64,000 bases of DNA from Cephaloticoccus primus. GTDB taxonomy: Bacteria; Verrucomicrobiota; Verrucomicrobiia; Opitutales; Opitutaceae. The translations under genes and the position numbers were made by a program. Location: the NCBI RefSeq assembly GCF_001580015.1, contig NZ_LSZQ01000052.1:105328-169327 (forward strand), given 5' to 3'. The notes beneath the pieces are model-generated. The model ran no database searches and was not told the origin of the DNA. It worked only from the letters and a program-made list of their open reading frames with translations. Positions 54,014 to 62,520 of the stretch are shown in pieces (the first letter of the stretch is position 1; every line of letters starts with the position of its first letter).

Positions 54014-55315
54014 CTAGCGCTCGGCCATCGGCACGTAGTCGCGCTTTGCTGCGCCCATGTAGATCTGGCGCGGACGGTAGATGCGGCCCTTCGGTTGCGA
54101 GGCGACCTCGTGCCAATTGGCGATCCAGCCCGTCGTCCGCCCCATTGCGAAAATCACGGTGAACAGGCTCACCGGAATCCCGAGTGCGCGCATGATGATG
54201 CCCGAGTAGAAATCCACATTGGGGTAGAGCTTGCGCGAGAGGAAGTAGTCGTCGCGCAGCGCCGCCTGCTCCAGGTGGTGTGCGATATCGAGCAGCGGGT
54301 CGTTGATCCCGAGCTTGGCCAGGACCTTTTCGCAGGCCGCGCCGATGATCTTCGCGCGCGGATCGAAGTTGCGATACACCGCATGGCCAAAGCCCATCAG
54401 GCGCGTGCTCTTGCTGCCCGACTTGGCGCGCTCGATAAAGCGCGAGCCATCATCCCCGTCGTCGTGGATCTGCTGGAGCATCTGCATCACCGCAGTGTTC
54501 GCCCCGCCGTGCAGCGGGCCGGAGAGCGCGGAGACCCCCGCCGAGAGCGAGGCGAAGAGATTGGCCGAGCTGGAGCCCACCATCCGCACCGCCGCCGTGC
54601 TGCAATTTTGCTCGTGGTCGGCGTGCAGGAGCAGGAGCAGGTTCAGCGCCTTCACGACCTCCGGCTCGGCGAAGTAATCGGGCCCGCCCTCGGTCGATTG
54701 CGAAAACATCATGTGCAGGAAGTTTTCGCAGTACGGGATGTCGCGCGGCTTCACAAAAGGCAGCCCGCGCCGGTAACGGTAAATCATCGCGCCAATCGTG
54801 CGCGTCTTGGAAATCGCCATCGCCGCCGCCGTATCGAACACGGCGAGGTCTTTCTCAAAATTGTTGGCCGCCAGCTCCGGATGATGCGCCGCCAGCGCGG
54901 CGACGACCGAGGCCAGAATCGTCATCGGCGGGGCACTGCGCGGGAAGCCCTCAAAAATCCGCTGCATCGGCTCCTCCACCCCGGCGTGCGCGCGCAGCAA
55001 GTCGCCAAAAGCGCGCCGCTGCTTCGCATCGGGCAGCTCCCCGTAGATCACGAGGTAGGCCGTCTCCACAAAATCGCTGTGCTCGGCGAGTTGCTCAATC
55101 GGGTAGCCCCTGTGCCGCAGGATCCCCGCGTCGCCATCGATAAACGTGATCTGACTCTCGCAAGAGCCCGTGTTGCCATAGCCTTGGTCGAAGCAGATAT
55201 AGCCCGACTCCCCACGCAATCGTCTGACATCCACCGCCTTCTCCCCCTCGGTGCCTTCGATAAAAGGCAGTTCATAAACCTTGTCCTCAAGATGCAGCAG
55301 GGGCGACTTCGTCAT
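54014..55315 (-). CDS. gltA: Citrate synthase
   Basis: Condenses oxaloacetate and acetyl-CoA at the entry of the TCA cycle; about 433 residues, of the hexameric, NADH-responsive length class. It starts [20 protein letters not shown]. The catalytic set is present: His in [15 protein letters not shown], His in [18 protein letters not shown] and Asp in [36 protein letters not shown] and the C-terminal [12 protein letters not shown] are typical. ATG 55315 is chosen; in-frame ATGs at 55327 and 55342 add only a few residues. It stands alone between two repeat elements. Confidence 0.96.
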   Translation of the reverse strand: MTKSPLLHLEDKVYELPFIEGTEGEKAVDVRRLRGESGYICFDQGYGNTGSCESQITFIDGDAGILRHRGYPIEQLAEHSDFVETAYLVIYGELPDAKQRRAFGDLLRAHAGVEEPMQRIFEGFPRSAPPMTILASVVAALAAHHPELAANNFEKDLAVFDTAAAMAISKTRTIGAMIYRYRRGLPFVKPRDIPYCENFLHMMFSQSTEGGPDYFAEPEVVKALNLLLLLHADHEQNCSTAAVRMVGSSSANLFASLSAGVSALSGPLHGGANTAVMQMLQQIHDDGDDGSRFIERAKSGSKSTRLMGFGHAVYRNFDPRAKIIGAACEKVLAKLGINDPLLDIAHHLEQAALRDDYFLSRKLYPNVDFYSGIIMRALGIPVSLFTVIFAMGRTTGWIANWHEVASQPKGRIYRPRQIYMGAAKRDYVPMAER

Positions 55316-55415
55316 AAACGCGCCCATTGAAGCGGCTTCCAATCTCGATGCAAAGCAAAGGCATCAAAAAAGCACCACTTTTGCACACGAAACCCTGCAC
55401 TCGCGCGTAAAACTC

Positions 55416-55507
55416 CCACTGCGCGTGGGGCGGTGGCGACCTTGACGAGCCGCCAACGAGCGGCTCGCCCAATAGGAGGGTCTGCGACCCCGCCCCACGC
55501 GCAGTGG
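55416..55507. repeat. Minimal 92-bp copy of the multi-hairpin element, copy C
   Basis: Bounded by a perfect 18-bp inverted repeat, CCACTGCGCGTGGGGCGG (55416-55433) and CCGCCCCACGCGCAGTGG (55490-55507). Inside are GAGCCGC-CAACGA-GCGGCTC and GGGTC-TGC-GACCC. A second hairpin of the same slot type, GGCGCA-TTCGTTGG-TGCGCC, lies just outside (about 55519-55538). The core of the longer copies is missing. It lies upstream of gltA. Confidence 0.85.
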
Positions 55508-55587
55508 TGTATTTGGCGGCGCATTCGTTGGTGCGCCGTCGCCCGTCTTTTTTTGGGACTCCGCGAGCAGGGCTGACTGTGCGCGCG

Positions 55588-55725
55588 TTAATCCAGGAGC
55601 ATCAGGGCTTCTTGAGGTTGGGCGATGTGCGGGCGGTTTGGAGAGCGGGTTTCGAGAAAAAGGTCCGTGAGCAGGACGAATAGGGCGAGGATGACGAAGA
55701 GGGTGAGATAGCGGAAGTATTCCAT
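55588..55725 (-). CDS. Possible small single-span membrane protein
   Basis: 45 residues from ATG 55725: MEYFRYLTLFVILALFVLLT forms one membrane helix, followed by a short polar tail (ETRSPNRPHIAQPQEALM). The in-frame extension upstream is basic and less convincing. The hydrophobic pattern is better than chance for such G+C-rich DNA, but no family is recognised and no Shine-Dalgarno sequence is seen. Confidence 0.4.
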   Translation of the reverse strand: MEYFRYLTLFVILALFVLLTDLFLETRSPNRPHIAQPQEALMLLD

Positions 55726-56169
55726 AACAGGGGCCCGCAACGCTCGCTGCCGCTCGCTTTTTCTGAATCGCAACCGCCTACCTACGACTTCGCCGCAACT
55801 AAGTAGACTCCGCAGGCGACTGCGCCTCCGTTACGACACGGCCCCGAAAGGATCGGGAAACCGGCCGCACAGTCACACGAGACACGCTCCGGCAACGCGC
55901 ACGGCGGCGGTGGTCGCACGCTCCCCATGCCGCGCCATCTCCACAAACATGCACGCGGATTTGCCCGCGCGCAGTCTGGCCCGGCGCATGCGCCAACAGC
56001 CGTAAATCCCCTCTCGGCACGATGCCTCCCGCCAACTCGCCCACGGTCGCACAGCCACGCGCGGGCCGCAGATCGGCCGGCAGCGTGCGCGCCCTTCCGC
56101 GCCCCCCAAAGACCCTCGACATGTGCACGGCGTGCGCATGACAAGTGGGTTTGCCCGCCTCCAGCCTGC
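55726..56169. other. Gene-free stretch upstream of lptF/G
   Basis: About 440 bp without a supported gene. The lptF/G frame stays open upstream from 55927, but that part encodes an Arg/Pro/Ala-rich sequence unlike the family, so I read it as 5' untranslated DNA. No repeat element or clear promoter is recognised. Confidence 0.45.
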
Positions 56170-57339
56170 GTGAACCTCCTCGACCGCTATCTCCTCCGCC
56201 ATGTGTTCGGCGCCTGCCTCGCGGCGGTCGCGCTCTTTGGTTTTGTGCTGCTGTTGGGGAATGCGATTCGCGACCTGCTGGGGCTCGTGCTGGCCGATCA
56301 GCTCCCGCTGCCCGCCTTTCTGGAGCTGCTCGTGCTGCTCGTCCCCTACGTGGCTGCCTACGCGCTGCCGATGGGCATCCTCACGGGCGTGCTGCTGACG
56401 CTCGGGCGGCTCTCTGCCGACAGCGAGATCACCGCGATGCGCGCGGCGGGGGTCAGCGTGTGGCGACTCTCGCGGCCGATCCTGCTCCTCGGGCTCGCGG
56501 GGATGGGCCTCGGGCTGTACCTCAACTTCGAGGCGATGCCGCGCGCCCGCACGCGCTATCAGCACACGCTGGCCGAGGTCGTGCGCAGCAACCCGCTGCG
56601 CTTCATTGTCCCGCACACGTTTATCCGCGAGTTCCCCGGCTTCGTGGTCTACGTCGGCGAAAAGGAGGGCACGCTGCTGCGCGATTTCTGGATCTGGGAG
56701 CTCGACGCGCAGCAGCGCGTGCTGCGGATCGTCCACGCGCAGACGGGCCAGTTTGACTTCGACGAGGAGGCCAACGCGCTGCTGCTCAGCCTCCACCAGG
56801 CGCAGGTCGAATCGCGCGACCGCGCCAACCCCGAGGACTTTTCCAAGCCGCCACTGGTCGGCACCTTCGCGCGCAGCGAGCAAGTGCGGCTGCCGCTCGA
56901 CTCGGTCTTCGCACGCCGCACGGTTCGACAAAAACTGAAGTGGCTGACGCTGGCAGAGCTGCGCGAGCGCGCGGCAGAGCTGGCCGCAGCGAAGAGTGCG
57001 GCCGAAGCGCAGCACAACGCCGATGCCTCCGAGCTCAAAGCCCACGCACAGCGGCTGCTGGAGCTGCGGCTCGTGCTCCAGGAAAAGGGGCAAAACGCGC
57101 TGGCGATCCTCTCCTTTGCGGCAATCGGGATCCCGCTGGGGATCCGCGTGTCGCGCCGCGAGACGAGCGCCAACCTCGGCGTGGCGGTCGCGATCTCGCT
57201 GGGCTACTATTTCCTCAACGTCGCCGCAGGCTGGCTCGACCGGCAGCCCGAGCTGCGGCCCGACCTGCTGCTCTGGCTCCCCAACCTGCTCTGCCTAGCC
57301 CTCGCTTGGCGCTTGTTTCGCCGGATCGGCCAAAACTAG
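56170..57339 (+). CDS. LptF/LptG-family lipopolysaccharide export permease
   Basis: Inner membrane component that, with its partner and the ATPase LptB, extracts lipopolysaccharide for transport to the outer membrane. 389 residues from GTG 56170, which gives the family start NLLDRYLLRHVFGACLAAVA. Three N-terminal membrane helices (about 12-120, including LLVLLVPYVAAYALPMGILT) are followed by a periplasmic beta-jellyroll region (about 130-250) and three C-terminal helices (LAILSFAAIGIPLGIRVSRR onward). EITAMRAAGVSVWRL is the typical cytoplasmic coupling helix. LptF and LptG cannot be told apart by eye, and no second copy is adjacent. Confidence 0.9.
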   Translation: MNLLDRYLLRHVFGACLAAVALFGFVLLLGNAIRDLLGLVLADQLPLPAFLELLVLLVPYVAAYALPMGILTGVLLTLGRLSADSEITAMRAAGVSVWRLSRPILLLGLAGMGLGLYLNFEAMPRARTRYQHTLAEVVRSNPLRFIVPHTFIREFPGFVVYVGEKEGTLLRDFWIWELDAQQRVLRIVHAQTGQFDFDEEANALLLSLHQAQVESRDRANPEDFSKPPLVGTFARSEQVRLPLDSVFARRTVRQKLKWLTLAELRERAAELAAAKSAAEAQHNADASELKAHAQRLLELRLVLQEKGQNALAILSFAAIGIPLGIRVSRRETSANLGVAVAISLGYYFLNVAAGWLDRQPELRPDLLLWLPNLLCLALAWRLFRRIGQN

Positions 57340-57415
57340 CGTGAACGCCGCCTCTCCACGCGCAGTCTCAGACCCTCCCGTTCCTCCCAGCAACTCGCAC
57401 CCGAAAGAGCAGCCC

Positions 57416-58564
57416 ATGTCGGAAAAACCTTTTAGCTTCATCTGCGGAAACGACGACTTCCTGGTCGACCGCCTCGGCAAGGCGCAGTTTGCCGCGCTGG
57501 TGGGCGACTCGCAGGACGAGTTTTCGAGGGAGGTTTTGAGCGGCTTCGCAAACAACGTGGACGAGGTGCGCGCGGCGATCTACCGGCTGCGCGACAGCGT
57601 GCAAACGGTCTCCATGTTCGGAGGGGGCGAGCGGCGCGTGGTGTGGTTCAAGGACGTAAACTTCCTGGCCGACAGCGTGACCGGGCGCGCCGAAAGCACC
57701 CTCGCCCTGCTCGAAGAGCTCAAGGTGATCCTCAGCCAGATCAACCCGCAGGAGACCGCGCTGCTCATCACTGCCGCGCCCGTCGACCGCCGCCGCGCCT
57801 TCCCCAAGTGGTGCGAGAAAAACGCCCGGTTCACGCTGATCGACGACAAGGAGGACGGCGGCGAGACGGCCCTGCTCGGCATCGTCCGCAGCGAGGCCGA
57901 GGCGCTGGGCGTAGAAATCGCGCCCGACGCAGCAGCGCTGCTGCTCGCGCGGATCGGCAGCAATACGCGGCTGATCGTCGAGGAGCTGCACAAGCTCGCC
58001 AGCTTCGCCAGCGGCGAGGGCGAAGAGGTGGCCGCGCGCGGTGACGCAGCGCAGGCAGGCAGCGGCGCGACAATCGAAGAGGCCCATGTCGCCGAGCTGA
58101 CGCCCAACGTCGCCGAGGGGGAGTTTTTTGAAACGGCGGAAGCCTTTTTCAGCGGCGACCTGAAGTGGACGCTCGCCGCGCTGCGGCGGCATTTCTTCGC
58201 AGGCGGCGATGCGCGCCCGATCCTCGCCGCGCTGCAAAACCGCAACCGCATCCTGATCCAGGTGCGCGCACTGCTCGACGCGGGCGAGGCGCGGCTGGGG
58301 CGGCGCGGACTGGAGGGGCTGCCCGCAGCAGCGGCTCTCCACAGCGCCAAATTTGTCGGCGTGACCGAGAAGAGTTCGTACCACCTGTTTTCCCAGCATC
58401 CGTTCTACGTAGGAAAACTGGCGGGCGCGGGGCGACTGCCGAGCCTGCGGCGGCTGATCGACAACCAACAGGAATTCATCGCCGCGTTTGAGGAGACGAT
58501 CAGCCGCCCGCGCGAACAGGAACAGGTGCTCAGCGAGCTCGCCACCCGCTGCCTCGGGGGATGA
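57416..58564 (+). CDS. holA: DNA polymerase III delta subunit
   Basis: Clamp-loader wrench subunit that opens the beta clamp; 382 residues from ATG 57416. The three-domain plan fits: an N-terminal domain beginning FSFICGNDDFLVDRLGKAQF with VVWFKDVNFLADS, a lid domain with EAEALGVEIAPDAAALLLAR and IGSNTRLIVEELHKLASF, and a collar domain with FFSGDLKWTLAALRRHFFAG and LLDAG. As in all delta subunits no functional Walker motif is seen. It lies 76 bp after the LptF/G gene; an upstream in-frame GTG at 57341 is possible. The acidic insert after residue 200 is longer than usual. Confidence 0.88.
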   Translation: MSEKPFSFICGNDDFLVDRLGKAQFAALVGDSQDEFSREVLSGFANNVDEVRAAIYRLRDSVQTVSMFGGGERRVVWFKDVNFLADSVTGRAESTLALLEELKVILSQINPQETALLITAAPVDRRRAFPKWCEKNARFTLIDDKEDGGETALLGIVRSEAEALGVEIAPDAAALLLARIGSNTRLIVEELHKLASFASGEGEEVAARGDAAQAGSGATIEEAHVAELTPNVAEGEFFETAEAFFSGDLKWTLAALRRHFFAGGDARPILAALQNRNRILIQVRALLDAGEARLGRRGLEGLPAAAALHSAKFVGVTEKSSYHLFSQHPFYVGKLAGAGRLPSLRRLIDNQQEFIAAFEETISRPREQEQVLSELATRCLGG

Positions 58565-58579
58565 GGCACCCCAAGACTG

Positions 58580-58887
58580 CACTACGCGTGCAGCGGTGGC
58601 GGGTCGCCACTTCCATTTAATTTGCGATTTTGGTCGGGCGCAAAGCGCCCGACCAAAATCGCAAATTTACATGAAAATCCCCCGACCTCCGGTCGGGCCG
58701 GAGACTTAACCCGTAAACTTTTTCGCCGCGCCCCAATGGGTTTCCACTTCATTCAGATTTTGGGCTCCATCCCCTGTCGCAACGCGACAGGGAGGCAAAT
58801 TTGGGAATCGTGTTTCGCCGCGCAGCGGCGGGGCCGATTCCCAAATTAAACGGCACGTGGCGCCACGCCACCGCCGCCCGCGTTGGG
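58580..58887. repeat. Quasi-palindromic multi-hairpin element, copy D
   Basis: 308 bp between convergent genes. The left end CACTACGCGTGCAGCGGTGG is identical to copy B; the right end is its inverted relative. Inside are a perfect 23-bp-arm hairpin with loop AAA at 58619-58667, CCGACC-TCC-GGTCGG, a central block with GGGTTTCCACTTC, CTGTCGC-AAC-GCGACAG, and ATTTGGGAATCG...CGATTCCCAAAT enclosing CGCCGC-GCA-GCGGCG. The right half matches copy E in inverse orientation. Confidence 0.87.
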
Positions 58888-58903
58888 CGGTCGTTGACTC
58901 GTT

Positions 58904-60295
58904 CTATTGGCCTTCTTCCAGAAACACGTTTCGGGAGATGAGTTTTTCGAGTTGGTCCTGGTAATAGTGGAGCAGGCGCAGGGCTTCGGGTTTCAGGTCT
59001 TCGGCATCGTAGAGGCCGTTTTTCTCGGCGTAGGCGCGCAGGGCTATGGCGACATTGGTGATGTAGGCGTAGGCGTTGTTCGTGTAGGGCGAGGAGGGGC
59101 GCAGCGGCACATCGGGCGCGGCTTCGATGAATAGCGTGCCGGAGGGCTGACCACACACAAAGGGATCGGGCTGGTGGTAAAACGGCTCGCTCCACAGCGA
59201 CTTCACAGGCGAGAGGATCATCGTCTTGCGCCAAGTCTGCTCGGCGACTTCGGCGGAGGTGTAGAGCGCCTTGGCCATTTCCCAGGCCTCCTCAATGTGC
59301 GCGCTGCGCTTATTGATCCCGATCATGGAGCCACCGCGCACGCTGGTGCGGCGGCCGCCTTTGTGAAACGCGGGCAGCGGCATGAGCTTGAGTTTACCGG
59401 CGAGGCGCGGGTTCTCCACCTTCCACATGCCCAGCATCCAGTCGGGCACGGTCGTGCCGATGACGAGCCCGTCGAGCATCTGCTTGTGGCCCGAGGCGCT
59501 GAGCCGCGGCACGTCGATCGTCGCGCGCTGCGGGCCCGTAATCCATGTCGTGATGGTGGCGAGCGTCTCGGCGTTGCGCTCATTGGCGAAGATGGGATGG
59601 TCGTTTTCGTCGAAAATCTGCCCGTCATTCTGGAGGATCAGCATGCTGATCACATCCTCGCTGATCTCGGAAAGGTTGAGCAGGTAGCGGTCGGGGCGGC
59701 CGTCGCCATTGCGATCTTCCATGAGCGGGCGCAGTACGCGGAAGTAGTCCTCCCAGGTCTCGATCTGCGACACGTCAATCCCCGCCGCCTCGACGATGTC
59801 CGCGCGATAAGCGAGCAGGACGGGGTGCACATCGTGCGGCAGCCCGAAGTGCCGCCCGCGCGAAATTTGTTGGGAAAACGAGGGCTCGTTTATCTGCTCG
59901 TAGAGCCCCTCGGCGTGAAGCCGCTCGGTGATGTCCAGAAAACCAATCTGATCGACCGGCCCCAGAAAGGCCTTGGGGAACACGCCCTCATGCATCTCCA
60001 GCAGATCGGCAACTGGCGTGCCCGAGAGAAAGCCGGAGAGCATCCGCTGCTCCAGTGAGCGGTCGTGGAGGAGCGTCATCACAAAAGGGCTTTCGGGATG
60101 CTCGCGGTTCCACGCCTCGATTTTATCGACATAGGAATCGCGCTGCTGAAAGGCGACGCACCAAAACTGAATCCCCTTGGGCTCCCTGACCGGGATCAAC
60201 GCAACGGCCACCGTCGTCGCCAACGCCAGAGCGAGAATGACAAGGGCACCAGGTGAGAAGAACCGCTCGGTGAGCGCACACAGGGATTTTTTCAT
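58904..60295 (-). CDS. Extracellular solute-binding protein (family 1, sugar type)
   Basis: 463 residues. An uncleaved or cleaved N-terminal hydrophobic segment (GALVILALALATTVAVALIP) precedes a periplasmic binding protein of the MalE type. Recognisable parts are IEAWNREHPESPFVMTLLHD, FLSGTPVADLLEMHEGVFPK, HFGLPHDVHPVLLAYRADIV, TWEDYFRVLRPLMED and GGSMIGINKRSAHIEEAWEM. No lipobox cysteine is present. No ABC permease or ATPase gene lies nearby, so it works with a distant transporter or as a sensor. Upstream in-frame sequence lies in repeat copy E, so ATG 60295 is chosen. The ligand is most likely an oligosaccharide. Confidence 0.88.
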   Translation of the reverse strand: MKKSLCALTERFFSPGALVILALALATTVAVALIPVREPKGIQFWCVAFQQRDSYVDKIEAWNREHPESPFVMTLLHDRSLEQRMLSGFLSGTPVADLLEMHEGVFPKAFLGPVDQIGFLDITERLHAEGLYEQINEPSFSQQISRGRHFGLPHDVHPVLLAYRADIVEAAGIDVSQIETWEDYFRVLRPLMEDRNGDGRPDRYLLNLSEISEDVISMLILQNDGQIFDENDHPIFANERNAETLATITTWITGPQRATIDVPRLSASGHKQMLDGLVIGTTVPDWMLGMWKVENPRLAGKLKLMPLPAFHKGGRRTSVRGGSMIGINKRSAHIEEAWEMAKALYTSAEVAEQTWRKTMILSPVKSLWSEPFYHQPDPFVCGQPSGTLFIEAAPDVPLRPSSPYTNNAYAYITNVAIALRAYAEKNGLYDAEDLKPEALRLLHYYQDQLEKLISRNVFLEEGQ

Positions 60296-60439
60296 CGGGG
60301 GAACTGTGGTCCGGTGCATTGGTGCGAAAGCGGAGGGAGGCGCAGCGCGCCTGAAAGCCACCCAACAGCAACGCGCCGAAAACGCAGTGTGTGCCACAAG
60401 AAAGCAGCGGGCAGTTTTACGCAGCCGCCAAAAACGCGG

Positions 60440-60787
60440 CCCTACGCGGGCTGCGGTGGCGGGGCGCCACGTGCCATTGAATTTGGGAATCGGCCCCGCC
60501 GCTGCGCGGCGGAACACGATTCCCAAATTAGCCTCCCTGTCGCGTTGCGACAGGGGATGGAGCCCAAAACGCGAATGGAGTGGAAACCCTATTGGGGCGC
60601 GGCGAAAAAGTTAACAGGTTAAACTCCCACCTGAGCTCCGGTCTGGGAGTTCATTCAACTGTGCGGCTTGTTCGTCGGGCGGAACGCCCGACAGCAAGCC
60701 GCACAGTAAATGGCAGGGGACACTGACGAGCCGCCAACGAGCGGCTCGCAAAATAAAAGGGTCTGCGACCCCGCCGCCCGCGTAGGG
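60440..60787. repeat. Quasi-palindromic multi-hairpin element, copy E
   Basis: 348 bp between the divergent binding-protein and purB genes. Ends: CCCTACGCGGGCTGCGG (60440) and CCGCCGCCCGCGTAGGG (60771-60787), 16 of 17 complementary. Inside are TTTGGGAATCG...CGATTCCCAAA, CTGTCGC-GTT-GCGACAG, a block with GTGGAAACCC, CTCCCA...TGGGAG, CTGTGCGGCTTG...CAAGCCGCACAG enclosing GTCGGGCG-GAA-CGCCCGAC, GAGCCGC-CAACGA-GCGGCTC and GGGTC-TGC-GACCC. It is the longest copy seen. Confidence 0.87.
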
Positions 60788-60855
60788 CGCCCTTCCCCCA
60801 CCGGTCCACTTTCGCCCCTTGCCGAGCGGCGGCGGCTTTGCCCTGCTGCTGCGCT

Positions 60856-62340
60856 GTGAACGCCAACGCATCGCCCTCCCGCGCCTCTCGCCCTTCCCCG
60901 ACCGCCCCTCCCTCAGCCGCCCCCGCTCCGATTACCAACGTCCTCGCCGAGCGTTACGCCTCGCCCGCCATGAAGGCGCTGTGGTCGCCCACGGGGCGGA
61001 TCGGCCTGGAGCGCGACTTCTGGATCGCCGTCATGAAGGGCCAGCGCGAGCTCGGCATCGCAATCCCCGCCGCGGCGATTCGCGACTACGAGCGCGTCAA
61101 ATCGCAGATCGACCTCGGCTCCATCGACGCGCGCGAACGCGTCACGCTCCACGATGTGAAGGCGCGCATCGAGGAGTTCTCCGGCCTCGCCGGGCGCGAG
61201 TTTATCCACCTCGGGCTCACCAGCCGCGACCTCACCGAAAACGTCGAGCAACTCCAGATCCTGCGCGCGCTGCGGCTCGTGCAGTGGAAGGCCGCCGCCG
61301 CGCTGCACGGCCTCGCCGCGCAAGCCGCCGCGCACCGCAACCTGCTCCTCACTGGCCGCACGCACAACGTGCCCGCGCAGCCCACCACGCTGGGCAAGCG
61401 CATCGCCATGTTTGGCGAAGAGCTGCTCAGCGCCTACACCCGCCTCGGCGAGCTGCTCGACCGCTATCCGGTACGCGGCCTCAAAGGCGCCGTCGGCACG
61501 CAGCTCGACCAGCTCACACTGCTCGGCGGCGATTTTAAGAAAACTGCGCAGCTCGAACAGCGCGTCCTCAAGCACCTCGGCTTCAAGGCGGCACTCGGCG
61601 CCGTCGGCCAGGTGTACCCGCGCAGCCTCGACTTCGAGGTCGTCACCGCGCTGCACCAGATCGCCGCCGCCGCCGCCAGCTTTGCCACCACGCTGCGCCT
61701 CATGGCGGGCCAGGGGCTCCTGACCGAGGGCTTCCAAAAAGGACAGGTCGGCTCGTCGGCCATGCCGCACAAAATGAATGCGCGCAACTGCGAGCGCATC
61801 TGCGGCTTCGCCACCATCCTGAGTGGCTACGTCACCATGTGCAGCGGGCTGGCAGGCCACCAGTGGAACGAGGGGGACGTCTCCTGCTCGGTCGTCCGCC
61901 GCGTCGCGCTGCCCGACTCGTTTTACGCCATCGACGGGCTGCTCGAAACCTGGCTCAACGTGCTGGGGCAGATGACCGTCTTCCCTGCGGCAATCGCCGC
62001 CGAGAGCGAGCGCAACCTGCCCTTCCTCGCGACGACTACGATCCTGATGGAGGCCGTAAAGGCAGGCGCAGGCCGCGAGACCGCGCACGAAGCGATCAAG
62101 GAGCACGCGCTCGCCGCGGCGCAGGCCCTGCGCGAAGGCGGCGAGGCCGCACTCGTCGAGCGACTCGCCGGAGACGCCCGCCTCGGGCTGGGCGAGGCCG
62201 TGCTGCGCCGCATCCTGTCCGAGACGCACCGCTTCGTCGGTGCCGCGCCCGCCCAGGTCGACCACTTCGTCACCACCGCGCGCACACTCGCCAAAGCCCA
62301 AAAAGGCGCCGCCCGCTACCAGCCCATGAAGCTGCTGTAG
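60856..62340 (+). CDS. purB: Adenylosuccinate lyase
   Basis: Acts twice in purine synthesis, releasing fumarate from SAICAR and from adenylosuccinate. About 494 residues from GTG 60856 (TTG 60838 also possible); the first 30 residues are a Ser/Pro/Ala-rich leader before LAERYASPAMKALWSPTGRI. Active-site markers are FIHLGLTSRDLTENVEQLQI, LLTGRTHNVPAQPTTLGKRI and the flexible signature loop GSSAMPHKMNARNCERI near residue 298. It belongs to the fumarase/aspartase superfamily; GYVTMCSGLAGHQWNEGDVS supports adenylosuccinate lyase over argininosuccinate lyase. It starts 68 bp after repeat copy E. Confidence 0.93.
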   Translation: MNANASPSRASRPSPTAPPSAAPAPITNVLAERYASPAMKALWSPTGRIGLERDFWIAVMKGQRELGIAIPAAAIRDYERVKSQIDLGSIDARERVTLHDVKARIEEFSGLAGREFIHLGLTSRDLTENVEQLQILRALRLVQWKAAAALHGLAAQAAAHRNLLLTGRTHNVPAQPTTLGKRIAMFGEELLSAYTRLGELLDRYPVRGLKGAVGTQLDQLTLLGGDFKKTAQLEQRVLKHLGFKAALGAVGQVYPRSLDFEVVTALHQIAAAAASFATTLRLMAGQGLLTEGFQKGQVGSSAMPHKMNARNCERICGFATILSGYVTMCSGLAGHQWNEGDVSCSVVRRVALPDSFYAIDGLLETWLNVLGQMTVFPAAIAAESERNLPFLATTTILMEAVKAGAGRETAHEAIKEHALAAAQALREGGEAALVERLAGDARLGLGEAVLRRILSETHRFVGAAPAQVDHFVTTARTLAKAQKGAARYQPMKLL

Positions 62341-62438
62341 CGTACGAAAACAGGGCGCGACGCTCGCGGGATGAGCCGCCCCAAGCCACCGTCACGCACA
62401 CACCCGGGCATGGCCTACGCTATCGCTCGGGCACAAGA

Positions 62439-62464
62439 AAACGCCCTCCTTTCGGAGGGCGTTT
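62439..62464. terminator. Bidirectional terminator between purB and pfp
   Basis: Perfect 11-bp stem AAACGCCCTCC / GGAGGGCGTTT with loop TTTC, between two convergent genes. The A-run on one side and T-run on the other allow use from both strands. Confidence 0.85.
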
Positions 62465-62520
62465 CCCCGTTACAACATTAACAAATCATTCTGTCCACTG
62501 AACAAGACAGTCCCGCAGTC

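Noticed and set aside
53651..55330. 559-codon plus-strand frame opposite gltA, including repeat copy B
   Set aside because: Its first part translates the hairpin element and the rest is antisense to citrate synthase.
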